DNA of 59,856 bases from an uncultured Eubacteriales bacterium. GTDB lineage: Bacteria; Bacillota; Clostridia; Oscillospirales; Ruminococcaceae. The DNA is taken from assembly GCA_900314975.1 (NCBI GenBank), contig OMXI01000016.1, positions 1 through 59,856 of the forward strand. Direction: 5' to 3'. Below are positions 26,223-33,638 of this stretch, in pieces. The notes under the pieces are model-generated. The model was not told where the DNA came from, did not search any database, and saw only the letters and a list, made by a program, of their open reading frames with translations. Position numbers and translations under genes: made by a program. Numbering within the stretch: the first letter of the stretch is position 1; every line of letters starts with the position of its first letter.

Positions 26223-27689
26223 ATGAAAAAGATATACAATGTTATCGTTAAGCTTTCCGATGAGGCAAAAAGAGATGAATTCAAAAACGAAACTGCTATT
26301 TTTACGGACATCAAACTTCACTTTGCCGATGACAAGGCAGGCGTAAAGAGTCTGAAGAAAAAGATAGCCGCTGACTATGCTGTGCTTGACTGCGAGAACA
26401 CCTTCGGATTTGCAGGCGACATTATCATCGGTGACGATACTCTCACAGCACAGGAGCTTGCACAGCAGCTGCTTGAAAAGTGCGGACTCAAAGAGATAGA
26501 GTATAATCCCGAAACGGTCGATGAGTTTTTCCACAAGGTCGAAATGTGCATTGAGGCAGGCAGAGAGTATACCGACGACGAGATAAAGCAGATAATAAAC
26601 GACGTTCTTAAAGAAAACGGCGGTATGAGCAGACACACCCACAACCAGATAGCAGGTGAGGTCTTTAACATCATACGCGGCTGGGACGTTCTGACAAGAC
26701 CTCTTGACAACCCCAACATCAGCGAGATAATGGTCAACGGCACAGACAGGATATTTGTCGAGGCGAACGGTGGGATATCGCAGCTTGGAATAAAGTTCTA
26801 TTCACAGCAGCGTTTGAGAAACGTCATCAACCGTATGATATCACAGGTAGGCAGACAGATAGACGAGTCCAACCCGATAGTCGATGCAAGGCTTCCCGAC
26901 GGCTCACGTATCAATGCGGTGCTTGACCCTGTTGCTATCAATGGTCCGATACTGACGATAAGAAAGTTCTCACGCGAGATGCTGACAATGGACGACCTTA
27001 TCAAGTCAGGCTCTATCTCAAAGGAAGCAGCAGATTTCATACAAAAGCTCGTGGAAGCAAGATACAACATCTTCATTTCAGGCTCGACCAGCTCCGGAAA
27101 GACCACAATGCTCAACATTCTTTCAAACTTCATCAGCTCAAGCGAGAGAATAGTCACCATTGAGGACAGCGCAGAGCTTCAGATACAGGGTATCCCCAAT
27201 CTTGTAAGCCTTGAATCGCGCAAGGGCGGCACAGACGGCAGAGGACAGATATCCATAAGAGACCTTATCAAGACCTCGCTGCGTATGAGACCAGACAGGA
27301 TAATCGTGGGTGAGGTAAGAGGCGACGAGGCGAACGATATGCTCCAGGCGATGAACACAGGTCACGACGGCTCGCTGTCAACAGGTCACGCAAACGGTCC
27401 TGAAGATATGATGCTGCGTCTTGAATCGCTGGTGCTTGCCGCTACGAATATGCCGATAAATGCGATAAGAAGGCACATCGAATCCGCAATAGATATCGTT
27501 ATACACCTGTCAAGGCTCAAGGACAAGTCAAGGCGCGTCACGCGCATCTGCGAGGTCAACGGCATCAACGAAAAAGGCGAGGTGAACCTTACAGACCTTT
27601 TCGTACTGCGTGATGTGGACGGCGAGCTGAAACTGGTAAATAAGGGCAAGCTGCACAACACATTCAAGCTCGAACAGGCAGGTATATGA
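26223..27689 (+). CDS. tadA: Tad pilus assembly ATPase TadA (CpaF)
   Basis: This 488-aa hexameric secretion ATPase of the CpaF/TadA class powers Flp pilus assembly at the cytoplasmic face. Seen: PNISEIMVNGTDRIFVE (about 162-178), the Walker A GSTSSGKTT (about 285-293), the Asp-box-like VTIEDSAELQI, Walker B RPDRIIVGEVRG (about 357-368) and the GHDGSLSTGHAN His box. The N-terminal 120 residues are specific to this lineage. AAAGGAG lies upstream. First gene of the Tad operon under regulon promoter copy 3. Confidence 0.95.
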   Translation: MKKIYNVIVKLSDEAKRDEFKNETAIFTDIKLHFADDKAGVKSLKKKIAADYAVLDCENTFGFAGDIIIGDDTLTAQELAQQLLEKCGLKEIEYNPETVDEFFHKVEMCIEAGREYTDDEIKQIINDVLKENGGMSRHTHNQIAGEVFNIIRGWDVLTRPLDNPNISEIMVNGTDRIFVEANGGISQLGIKFYSQQRLRNVINRMISQVGRQIDESNPIVDARLPDGSRINAVLDPVAINGPILTIRKFSREMLTMDDLIKSGSISKEAADFIQKLVEARYNIFISGSTSSGKTTMLNILSNFISSSERIVTIEDSAELQIQGIPNLVSLESRKGGTDGRGQISIRDLIKTSLRMRPDRIIVGEVRGDEANDMLQAMNTGHDGSLSTGHANGPEDMMLRLESLVLAATNMPINAIRRHIESAIDIVIHLSRLKDKSRRVTRICEVNGINEKGEVNLTDLFVLRDVDGELKLVNKGKLHNTFKLEQAGI

Positions 27690-27704
27690 TTACAGGAGGT
27701 TACT

Positions 27705-28463
27705 ATGAGAGACTATAACAAATATCAGTTTTCACTTTCGCAGATGACGCTCTGGCTGCTTTGCGACAGCGCGGCAATGTTTGCAATGGGATATCTGTTC
27801 TTCAAAAGCATCGTCCTTGCCGCAGCAGCACTTATAGCTGTGCCGTTCTTTGTAAAGCTGCAAAAAGCACGCAGCGTGACCAGACAGAAAAGAAAGCTGC
27901 TTGAAACGTTCCGAATGTTCATCTGCTCGCTTTCCGCAGCTATGTCGGGCACAGGCACATCGGTAGAGCGTGCGGTCAGAGAGGCACACAGCGAGCTTTC
28001 ACAGATGTGTCCCAGCGGCGACTGCTTTGTGAGTGAGCTTGAAAATATACTGATGACCGTTGACAACAACCGTGCAAAGTGCATCGAGAACGAGTTTGAA
28101 ACCTTTGCGCTGCGCACGGGCTTGCAGGACATCATAGACTTTGCACATGTACTGATAAGCTGCAGGCGGTCAAACGCAGCGTCGATACCGCGCATAGTCA
28201 GGCTGACAAGCTCAATGATATCGGACAAGCTGGACATAATGCACGAAACCAAGATAGTTATTTCCGACAACAAGACAGAGTTTTTCATACTCATGGCAGC
28301 GCCCAGCGCATTTCTCGCCTTTATGAACGCAACAATGGGAAGCTTCGCCGAGGTGCTGTACTCCTCTTTCATCGGCAGGATAACTATGGCGGCGATAATG
28401 CTGATAAACATCGGGTGCTTTATTTACGGACTGAAGGTAATAGATGACGACAACGTGCTTTAA
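27705..28463 (+). CDS. tadB: Tad pilus inner-membrane protein TadB
   Basis: This 252-aa protein has two N-terminal TM segments (about 17-47), the cytoplasmic type II secretion F-domain (KLLETFRMFICSLSAAMSGTG, then the helical RAVREAHSEL region) and two C-terminal TM segments. TadB and TadC form the platform on which the TadA ATPase acts. GGAGG precedes the ATG; the gap to tadA is 15 bases. Confidence 0.85.
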   Translation: MRDYNKYQFSLSQMTLWLLCDSAAMFAMGYLFFKSIVLAAAALIAVPFFVKLQKARSVTRQKRKLLETFRMFICSLSAAMSGTGTSVERAVREAHSELSQMCPSGDCFVSELENILMTVDNNRAKCIENEFETFALRTGLQDIIDFAHVLISCRRSNAASIPRIVRLTSSMISDKLDIMHETKIVISDNKTEFFILMAAPSAFLAFMNATMGSFAEVLYSSFIGRITMAAIMLINIGCFIYGLKVIDDDNVL

Positions 28464-28480
28464 ACCGAAAGGAGAAAACA

Positions 28481-29479
28481 ATGAACGCTTTTACAATACT
28501 TTTTTCGCTGGTCTTTATAGCCGATATCATACTTGCCGCTGCGGGCGCAAAGGAATATAATGCGCAGAAAGCAGAGCTTGAGCTGTACAAGCACAGCTAC
28601 CCGCTGAGAAGCTTTATGTTTATTGGCTATGGTTTTGTCAGGTTCTTTTACAAACCGAATAACACAGACAACAAGATACACAGAATGTACATTCGCCGCT
28701 ACCGCAACACCGAAAAGGCAGAGCAAAAGATGCGTGATTACACCGCACATAATGTTACGTTTGCCGCAGTGTCGATTCTGCTTGGAAGCTTCCTGTCAGC
28801 TGTATCGTTCATAAAGTCGCACAAGCCGAGTGAGGCTCTGATAATTGCGGCAGTCGGCGTTGCAGGCGCGGTCTTTTCAGGACTGATCGGCAAAAAGCGT
28901 GAGACCGATGCCAACGACAAACGCAACGCTCTTATCGTTTCAGAGCTGCCCGTAGTGATGAACAAGATAATCGTGAGACTTGAAAGCGGTGCAGCTATGT
29001 CTGTGATACTCACCGAGCTTGGCGACAGGGCTAAAACTGACCCCAACCCCTTGTACGAGGAGCTTGAAAAAGTCAAGATAGACCTGCACAACAACCTCGG
29101 TCTTACAAGGGCGCTGACGGATATGCAGAAAAGGTGTATGTCACCTGCTGTCACAAGGTTCGTCAACGTGCTGGTGCAGAACATAACCAAGGGTACAGCC
29201 GACTGCTCGCAGGAACTGGAACAGATAGCAAGGGAAATGTGGGCAGAGAAAAAGTCAGGCGATATCATCAGATGCAAGAGCAAGCGCACAAAGCTGACTA
29301 TCCCGACAATGCTCGTTTTTGCCGCAGTTCTCGCTATGATGATGATACCCGCACTCAAGAAAGTGACCGAAACAAACAACGGAGGTAACAGCTATGCTAT
29401 ATACGATTCTCAAAGTTTTTCTGACGGCAGCAGCGTCGAGCGTTCTTACAGTGTGCTGCGTACAGGATCTGAAAAGTAA
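28481..29479 (+). CDS. tadC: Tad pilus inner-membrane protein TadC
   Basis: This 332-aa F-domain protein has a TM at the N-terminus, a pair near 90-130 (VTFAAVSILLGSF and ALIIAAVGVAGAVF), the cytoplasmic domain with ELPVVMNKIIVRLESGAAMS and a C-terminal TM ending MMMIPALKK. The last 40 residues (ETNNGGNSYAIYDSQ to the stop) are hydrophilic and overlap the next gene by 86 bases in another frame; TadC proteins normally stop shortly after the last TM, so the tail may be a run-on after loss of the original stop. Confidence 0.85.
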   Translation: MNAFTILFSLVFIADIILAAAGAKEYNAQKAELELYKHSYPLRSFMFIGYGFVRFFYKPNNTDNKIHRMYIRRYRNTEKAEQKMRDYTAHNVTFAAVSILLGSFLSAVSFIKSHKPSEALIIAAVGVAGAVFSGLIGKKRETDANDKRNALIVSELPVVMNKIIVRLESGAAMSVILTELGDRAKTDPNPLYEELEKVKIDLHNNLGLTRALTDMQKRCMSPAVTRFVNVLVQNITKGTADCSQELEQIAREMWAEKKSGDIIRCKSKRTKLTIPTMLVFAAVLAMMMIPALKKVTETNNGGNSYAIYDSQSFSDGSSVERSYSVLRTGSEK

Positions 29480-29825
29480 GGAGTTTTCACTGTCACTCGC
29501 TTTAGTGCTGTATGCACTTGCAGGCGCTAACGCCTTTGTCAGCGAAAGCTTTATACCTAACCTGATATCAGCATCTGCTGTACTCGGCGTTCTCGGTGCG
29601 ATAAGCCTTATCTCAAAACAGAAGCTCGGCTTGGGCGATGTGCTGATACTCTCTGCGCTTGTGCTGTTCAGAGGTTTTACGTCAGGAGTGTTCATCTTCA
29701 ACACTGCGCTGGTGCTGTGCCTTGTGTTGTGTATCGTCAGACTCACTGTCTCAAAGAAGAAAAAAAGCACCGAGACCGCGTTCGTCCCGTTTTTATCAAT
29801 AGGCTTTGTAATGTCATTCATTTAA
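29394..29825 (+). CDS. A24 prepilin peptidase, first of two (TadV/CpaA-like)
   Basis: This 143-aa polytopic membrane aspartic peptidase carries the first catalytic Asp in VQDLKSKEFS (about residue 24) and the GxGD motif in KLGLGDVLIL (about 82-84). AFVPFLSIGF near the C-terminus is typical of the short TadV/CpaA class. It would cleave Flp prepilin and pseudopilins at the inner face of the membrane. The ATG follows GGAGGTAAC inside the 3' end of tadC (86-base overlap). Confidence 0.88.
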   Translation: MLYTILKVFLTAAASSVLTVCCVQDLKSKEFSLSLALVLYALAGANAFVSESFIPNLISASAVLGVLGAISLISKQKLGLGDVLILSALVLFRGFTSGVFIFNTALVLCLVLCIVRLTVSKKKKSTETAFVPFLSIGFVMSFI

Positions 29826-29838
29826 GGAGGGGAAAAAA

Positions 29839-30264
29839 ATGAAGGCAGGTGTCATTATTGCTTTGTGTACAGCGCTGGTCTTTGCGCTTATCGACATAAG
29901 AAAAAGAGAGGTCCCCGTCAAAGCCGTTATGATACTTGCCTTGCCCGCTTTGGCGTATGCACTGATAACAGGCTTTGGCAGCGCGGTATTGGGTGCGCTG
30001 ACAGGCTTTTTGCTCACTTTTATAATGTTTATGCTAGGCGCACTCGGCGGCGGAGATGTCAAGCTGTACACGCTGCTCGGCTGCTTTCTGGGTGCGCAGG
30101 CAGCCGCACGCTCGCTGGTGATAGCACTGTTCGCCTGCGCGGTGGTCGGCGCTGTGATGATACTTATCACGCTTGTGCGCAGAAGCGGAAAGGATATCCG
30201 CACAATGCAGACGCCATTCGTGCCGTTTATGTTTTTGGGAATTGCTCTGAATATTTTTCTGTAA
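29839..30264 (+). CDS. A24 prepilin peptidase, second of two
   Basis: This 141-aa membrane aspartic peptidase carries the first Asp in ALIDIRKREVP (about 18) and GGGDVKLYTLLG (about 73-76), with TPFVPFMFLGIAL at the end. It starts 13 bases after the first peptidase, whose stop codon overlaps the TAAGGAGG RBS. The two peptidases are clearly different in sequence, so this is not a recent duplication; they may split Flp and pseudopilin substrates. Confidence 0.88.
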   Translation: MKAGVIIALCTALVFALIDIRKREVPVKAVMILALPALAYALITGFGSAVLGALTGFLLTFIMFMLGALGGGDVKLYTLLGCFLGAQAAARSLVIALFACAVVGAVMILITLVRRSGKDIRTMQTPFVPFMFLGIALNIFL

Positions 30265-30268
30265 AAAA

Positions 30269-30308
30269 CCAAATCGGCATTACAGCAAAGTGTATATATA
30301 AGTGTAAG
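30269..30308 (+). promoter_or_regulatory. Regulon promoter copy 4, first Flp pilin
   Basis: CCAAATCGGCA, TGTATATATA at +22 and TGTAAG at +34. It lies five bases after the second peptidase gene and gives the pilin its own strong start. Confidence 0.85.
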
Positions 30309-30348
30309 ATGAAAAACAACAAGTCAGCTAAAAAAGGAGAAATGAAGT

Positions 30349-30549
30349 ATGAAAAGATTTATGATGAAAAGAATGCTAAAGGTTCACAACAAGGCGCTCT
30401 CACTGAAACAGGACAACCGCGGAGTTGATGTTATCGTGATGATAATCGTGCTTGCAATCCTCGTTGCTATCGCACTTATCTTCCGTGACACGATCACCGA
30501 CTTTGTCAAAAAGGTGCTGGGCGACATTATCAAGGATTTCACAGGTTAA
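30349..30549 (+). CDS. flp: Flp1-like type IVb pilin, copy 1
   Basis: This 66-aa major Tad pilin precursor has a basic leader of about 24 residues ending DNRG, then a hydrophobic helix (VDVIVMIIVLAILVAIALIF) and an amphipathic tail (RDTITDFVKKVLGDIIKDFTG). The usual Glu at +5 after the cleavage Gly is absent; an acidic Asp occurs at +2 instead, as in Flp1-type pilins of Clostridia where VE or VD begins the helix. The product is identical to that of copy 2 at 30704. AAAAGGAG precedes the ATG. Confidence 0.88.
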   Translation: MKRFMMKRMLKVHNKALSLKQDNRGVDVIVMIIVLAILVAIALIFRDTITDFVKKVLGDIIKDFTG

Positions 30550-30583
30550 GAATACATAGCAAGGCCGAAAGGAGTGATAAGCG

Positions 30584-30614
30584 TCTGCGAGGGAGAGCTT
30601 TTCTCCCCCGCAGA
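30584..30614 (+). other. Stem-loop after the first flp gene
   Basis: TCTGCG-A-GGGAGA pairs with TCTCCC-C-CGCAGA around a five-base loop, preceded by CGAAAGGAGTGATAAG. There is no T run, so it is more likely an mRNA 3'-end stabiliser or the remains of a leader like those before the two pseudopilin genes. Confidence 0.6.
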
Positions 30615-30625
30615 AAAGAAAAATG

Positions 30626-30665
30626 CCAAATCGCCGCACAAACGGAATGTATATATAGATGTAAG
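30626..30665 (+). promoter_or_regulatory. Regulon promoter copy 5, second Flp pilin
   Basis: CCAAATCGCCG, TGTATATATA at +22 and TGTAAG at +34; it differs from the others mainly in the right part of the first block. Confidence 0.8.
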
Positions 30666-30703
30666 ACGAAAAACCACAGACGAATAAAAAGGAGAAATGA
30701 AGT

Positions 30704-30904
30704 ATGAAAAGGTTTATGATGAAAAGAATGCTCAAAGTCCACAACAAAGCGCTCTCGCTGAAACAGGACAACCGCGGTGTTGATGTTATCGTGATGATAA
30801 TCGTGCTTGCAATCCTCGTTGCTATCGCACTTATCTTCCGTGACACGATCACCGACTTTGTTAAAAAGGTGCTGGGCGACATCATCAAGGATTTCACAGG
30901 TTAA
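30704..30904 (+). CDS. flp: Flp1-like type IVb pilin, copy 2
   Basis: The 66-aa product is identical to that of copy 1. The two genes differ at nine positions by my count, all silent third-codon changes, so the pilin sequence is under tight constraint (or gene conversion) after an old duplication. The RBS and spacing are also the same. Having two promoter-pilin units would raise pilin supply relative to the assembly machinery. Confidence 0.88.
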   Translation: MKRFMMKRMLKVHNKALSLKQDNRGVDVIVMIIVLAILVAIALIFRDTITDFVKKVLGDIIKDFTG

Positions 30905-30920
30905 ACATTTGCCAGCCTGA

Positions 30921-30969
30921 AAGGGGGTGAAGCTCTCCCGCGTGGGAATATCCTTGCGGGAGACTGATT
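30921..30969 (+). promoter_or_regulatory. Split RBS: Shine-Dalgarno, hairpin, ATG (first pseudopilin)
   Basis: AAGGGGGTGA (30921-30930) is 40 bases before the ATG at 30970, too far for normal initiation. Between them TCTCCCGC (30934-30941) pairs with GCGGGAGA (30956-30963). If the hairpin is folded, the effective spacing is nine bases, which is ideal. Confidence 0.65.
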
Positions 30970-31398
30970 ATGAAACGTGCTTTAAAACGAAAGCTCAAAG
31001 GCTCGGTCATAGTGGAAATGACGCTTATATTCCCTGTTATCTTTATCATCTCGCTGGGTATGTTTGCGGTCACGCTCTTTTGCTTTGAGGACACACTCGA
31101 TTCTACCGCGCTTATGGAACAGGTCAACAAGACGCTCTCCTGCTCCGAGCCGCCATATGTCAGCCGCTGTGATTACAAGCTGGACAAGATGAAGCGCAAA
31201 GGCTCGGTATATTCCAGTGCCACACCGACAGGCAGATTTACGGCAAGGGCTTACGCAAGCGTGAACACGATAAACTCCTACCCTACCGAGTCAAAAGCAA
31301 CAGGCGTAAACTTTTTTATGCCGGGAGGCAGCGGCATAGCATTTGAAGCAATTTCAAACAAATGGTTCGACCTGCGCTTGAGTGCTGCGTGCAGATAA
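30970..31398 (+). CDS. tadE: TadE-like pseudopilin
   Basis: This 142-aa protein has a basic leader, then KGSVIVEMTLIFPVIFIISLGMF: the TadE-type prepilin signal with cleavage after Gly and Glu at +5, and a hydrophobic helix. The exported part (about 105 residues) has two cysteines (CSEPPYVSRC) that may pair, and a third near the end. TadE proteins are minor pilins processed by the A24 peptidases. No normal RBS is adjacent to the start; see the split-RBS entry. Confidence 0.85.
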   Translation: MKRALKRKLKGSVIVEMTLIFPVIFIISLGMFAVTLFCFEDTLDSTALMEQVNKTLSCSEPPYVSRCDYKLDKMKRKGSVYSSATPTGRFTARAYASVNTINSYPTESKATGVNFFMPGGSGIAFEAISNKWFDLRLSAACR

Positions 31399-31417
31399 CT
31401 GCCAAGTAATAAATACG

Positions 31418-31447
31418 AAAGGAGGAAAGCCTGCGCTGCGGGCATAA
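31418..31447 (+). promoter_or_regulatory. Split RBS: Shine-Dalgarno, hairpin, ATG (second pseudopilin)
   Basis: AAAGGAGG (31418-31425) is followed by a small stem GCCTGC (31429-31434) / GCGGGC (31438-31443, one G-T pair) and then ATG at 31448. Folding reduces the effective spacing to seven bases. Same architecture as in front of the 30970 gene. Confidence 0.5.
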
Positions 31448-32863
31448 ATGATTATGAAAAGCAAAAAAGTAAAAGGTTCGATAACAGTTTTTGCACTTAT
31501 TGTTCTGACAGCATATGTGGTTTTCGTATCATCTCTGCTCGACCTTTACAGATACACAAGTGCAGGCACAGTATTCCGCTCGGCAGTCACAACAAGCGTA
31601 AAGTCACTGCGGCAGACAAGCGATACATACGCTCTTTCAAGATACGGCTTTGGCTTTTGCTCGCTTGATGATAACGGGATAAAGACAAAGGCAGCTGCTT
31701 TTGCAAACGATATAATTGCAAAGTCCTGCACGGATGTAAAGCCTGTCAGCATTGATGTGCAGACACAGCATCTCGTTGACAGTTCAAACGTGGATATAAG
31801 CGCACTGGAAGACAGGATAATTAACATATGCAGCGAGACTGTAAGCAAAAGCGAGCTTGACAGTGTTGCCGATACTCTCGATGCATTCGACAGTACAAAA
31901 GATACTCTTAACAGTCGCTTCCAGAAAGTACGCGGTGCGCTTGAAAACGTCGATACAACAGCACTCAAAAACACCTCGTCGTTTGACTTTATCAGAAAAT
32001 GCATTGAGCCGGACGATACGGACATTGCCTCCGAGCAGCTGTACTACTGCCGCACTTCTTCTTGCAGCAGCGCCGTGTGGAGTGCGCAGGACTGGGCATA
32101 CCAGCAGCCGAAAACAAACAGCCGCACTCTGCTTGAAAGCTGCAAAAACGGGCTTGAATATATGTACGAATGTGTATGCAGCAGCGAATGGTTCCGTTCA
32201 AGAGAGACTGTTTTCAGCCACGGTGCACAAGGCTTTGAAAACGGCTTGTATTCAAGCGCAGGCTATCTTGACAAGTACTTTCAGACCCAGCTCAATGATC
32301 AGGGCAGCGACAAAAAGGCAGCCGAGTACGAATATGTGCTTTTCGGTCACCGCAGCAACTACGACAACAAACTCTATGCTGCACAGCGCATTTTTGAGAT
32401 AAGGCTCGCTTACAATCTTTGCTCGCTTACTGACGATTTTGGAAAGAGCGCACAGGAAGATAACAAGGCGGCTCTGAAGGCAGTCAACGAGGCAAAGCTC
32501 GAAACGGCAATGATACTTGCAGGCAAAAGCGTGAAGCTTATCAAGTCAAAAAGCGAGTTCAAAACAAGCGACGACACAGCTGACAGCGAGATACTCTCTC
32601 TTGCACAAAGCACCCAGACCGCCGACGGCGGAGTTGACTATCAGGCGCACTTGAGATATCTGCTGCTGCACAGCATTAGCTTTGAGATGATGTATGCGCG
32701 TATCGCTGATGTTGTGGGCTTTGGTATCGGCAAACCTCTTTGCAGGGCTGTCACCGATATCAAGGTAACTGTCAGGTCAAAATATAACATAACAAACGTC
32801 TCGCTGGCAGGTATGATAATGAAAGGGAAAACAAGTACGGCGCAAGCAGAGATAAGCTTTTAG
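31448..32863 (+). CDS. Large Tad-associated pseudopilin-like surface protein
   Basis: This 471-aa protein has a basic leader (MIMKSKKVKGS), then SITVFALIVLTAYVVFVSSLLDLYRY, a TadE/TadG-like N-terminal helix, and a long exported region that is mostly helical, with a C-terminal half (about 300-470) similar in style to DUF5702 proteins of clostridial Tad loci. The Gly before SITVF is the probable prepilin peptidase site, although +5 is Phe, not Glu. Possible pilus-tip or anchoring subunit. An alternative ATG lies two codons downstream (31454). Confidence 0.75.
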   Translation: MIMKSKKVKGSITVFALIVLTAYVVFVSSLLDLYRYTSAGTVFRSAVTTSVKSLRQTSDTYALSRYGFGFCSLDDNGIKTKAAAFANDIIAKSCTDVKPVSIDVQTQHLVDSSNVDISALEDRIINICSETVSKSELDSVADTLDAFDSTKDTLNSRFQKVRGALENVDTTALKNTSSFDFIRKCIEPDDTDIASEQLYYCRTSSCSSAVWSAQDWAYQQPKTNSRTLLESCKNGLEYMYECVCSSEWFRSRETVFSHGAQGFENGLYSSAGYLDKYFQTQLNDQGSDKKAAEYEYVLFGHRSNYDNKLYAAQRIFEIRLAYNLCSLTDDFGKSAQEDNKAALKAVNEAKLETAMILAGKSVKLIKSKSEFKTSDDTADSEILSLAQSTQTADGGVDYQAHLRYLLLHSISFEMMYARIADVVGFGIGKPLCRAVTDIKVTVRSKYNITNVSLAGMIMKGKTSTAQAEISF

Positions 32864-32874
32864 GAGGAGTAAAG

Positions 32875-33525
32875 ATGAACAGGCAAAAAAGAAAAGTTAA
32901 GGGTTCTTACACCGTTGAGGCACTTATCGTTATACCCGTTATCCTCACGGTGACGCTTGCTGTATGCGGCATTATGCGCTGCACCGAAAAGCTCAACAAG
33001 GTAATGACGGCGTGCAGCGCAAGCTCCGTGAAGTTCAACAACTGCATTTCCGTACTCAATGCCGCAGGACTTGAAAGCGTGATGCAGACAGCTGCGCAGG
33101 GCGGTCAGAGCGCAAGTGCCGATACTCTTGACCTGATATGCTCACTTGCAGACCTGTCAGATGTCAACAGTGCTTCATATGATGTGTTTCAAAGAAACGG
33201 CGCGGATCTGTACGTCACCAACGATGCGAGCACGGATTCTGCCGAAGTAAAAGCAAGGCTCGCAAGGATAAGAACGCTGATGACAGGCTTTACGCAAAGC
33301 GATGTTACCGCGCTTATATCAAGGGCATACAAAACAGCATATGACAACTGCGCCGCTTATCTTGTCCCGACAAACATCAGCGTGAGCATTGATACAAATA
33401 CTGTCACAGGTCAGGGAAATAACAAGTATTACACGATCAGTGTCAAAGCCAAAATACCGCTCGTTTTCGGGATAGCGGTAGAAAAGAGCTTCGTGACACA
33501 AGTGATTGGCGGGTTGGATTGTTAG
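32875..33525 (+). CDS. TadE/G-like pseudopilin
   Basis: This 216-aa protein has the leader MNRQKRKVKG followed by SYTVEALIVIPVILTVTLAVCGIM, a textbook TadE-type signal with Glu at +5. The exported domain is about 175 residues with three cysteines. GGAGG sits six bases before the ATG and the gap to the previous gene is 11 bases. It ends the Tad operon; no typical terminator is seen before the next promoter at 33551. Confidence 0.85.
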   Translation: MNRQKRKVKGSYTVEALIVIPVILTVTLAVCGIMRCTEKLNKVMTACSASSVKFNNCISVLNAAGLESVMQTAAQGGQSASADTLDLICSLADLSDVNSASYDVFQRNGADLYVTNDASTDSAEVKARLARIRTLMTGFTQSDVTALISRAYKTAYDNCAAYLVPTNISVSIDTNTVTGQGNNKYYTISVKAKIPLVFGIAVEKSFVTQVIGGLDC

Positions 33526-33550
33526 AATCTGCGTAAAACGTCGCTTTTTG

Positions 33551-33579
33551 TTGACAAAACTGACACATAATGCTATAAT
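33551..33579 (+). promoter_or_regulatory. Sigma-A promoter of the GGDD-cyclase operon
   Basis: TTGACA (33551-33556), 17 bases and TATAAT (33574-33579), a consensus promoter. A 55-base AT-rich leader precedes the cyclase ATG at 33639, which has ACGGAGAG as RBS. Confidence 0.9.
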
Positions 33580-33638
33580 TAATATTGTTAACAGAATATG
33601 ACGATACTATTTATTTTATCCTATGAACGGAGAGTATA

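Noticed and set aside
28738-29379. 213-aa minus-strand open frame opposite tadC
   Set aside because: It is the antisense shadow of hydrophobic tadC codons, with no RBS or promoter.
30584-30614. Rho-independent terminator after flp copy 1
   Set aside because: The stem is strong but is followed by AAAAGAAAA, not by a T run.
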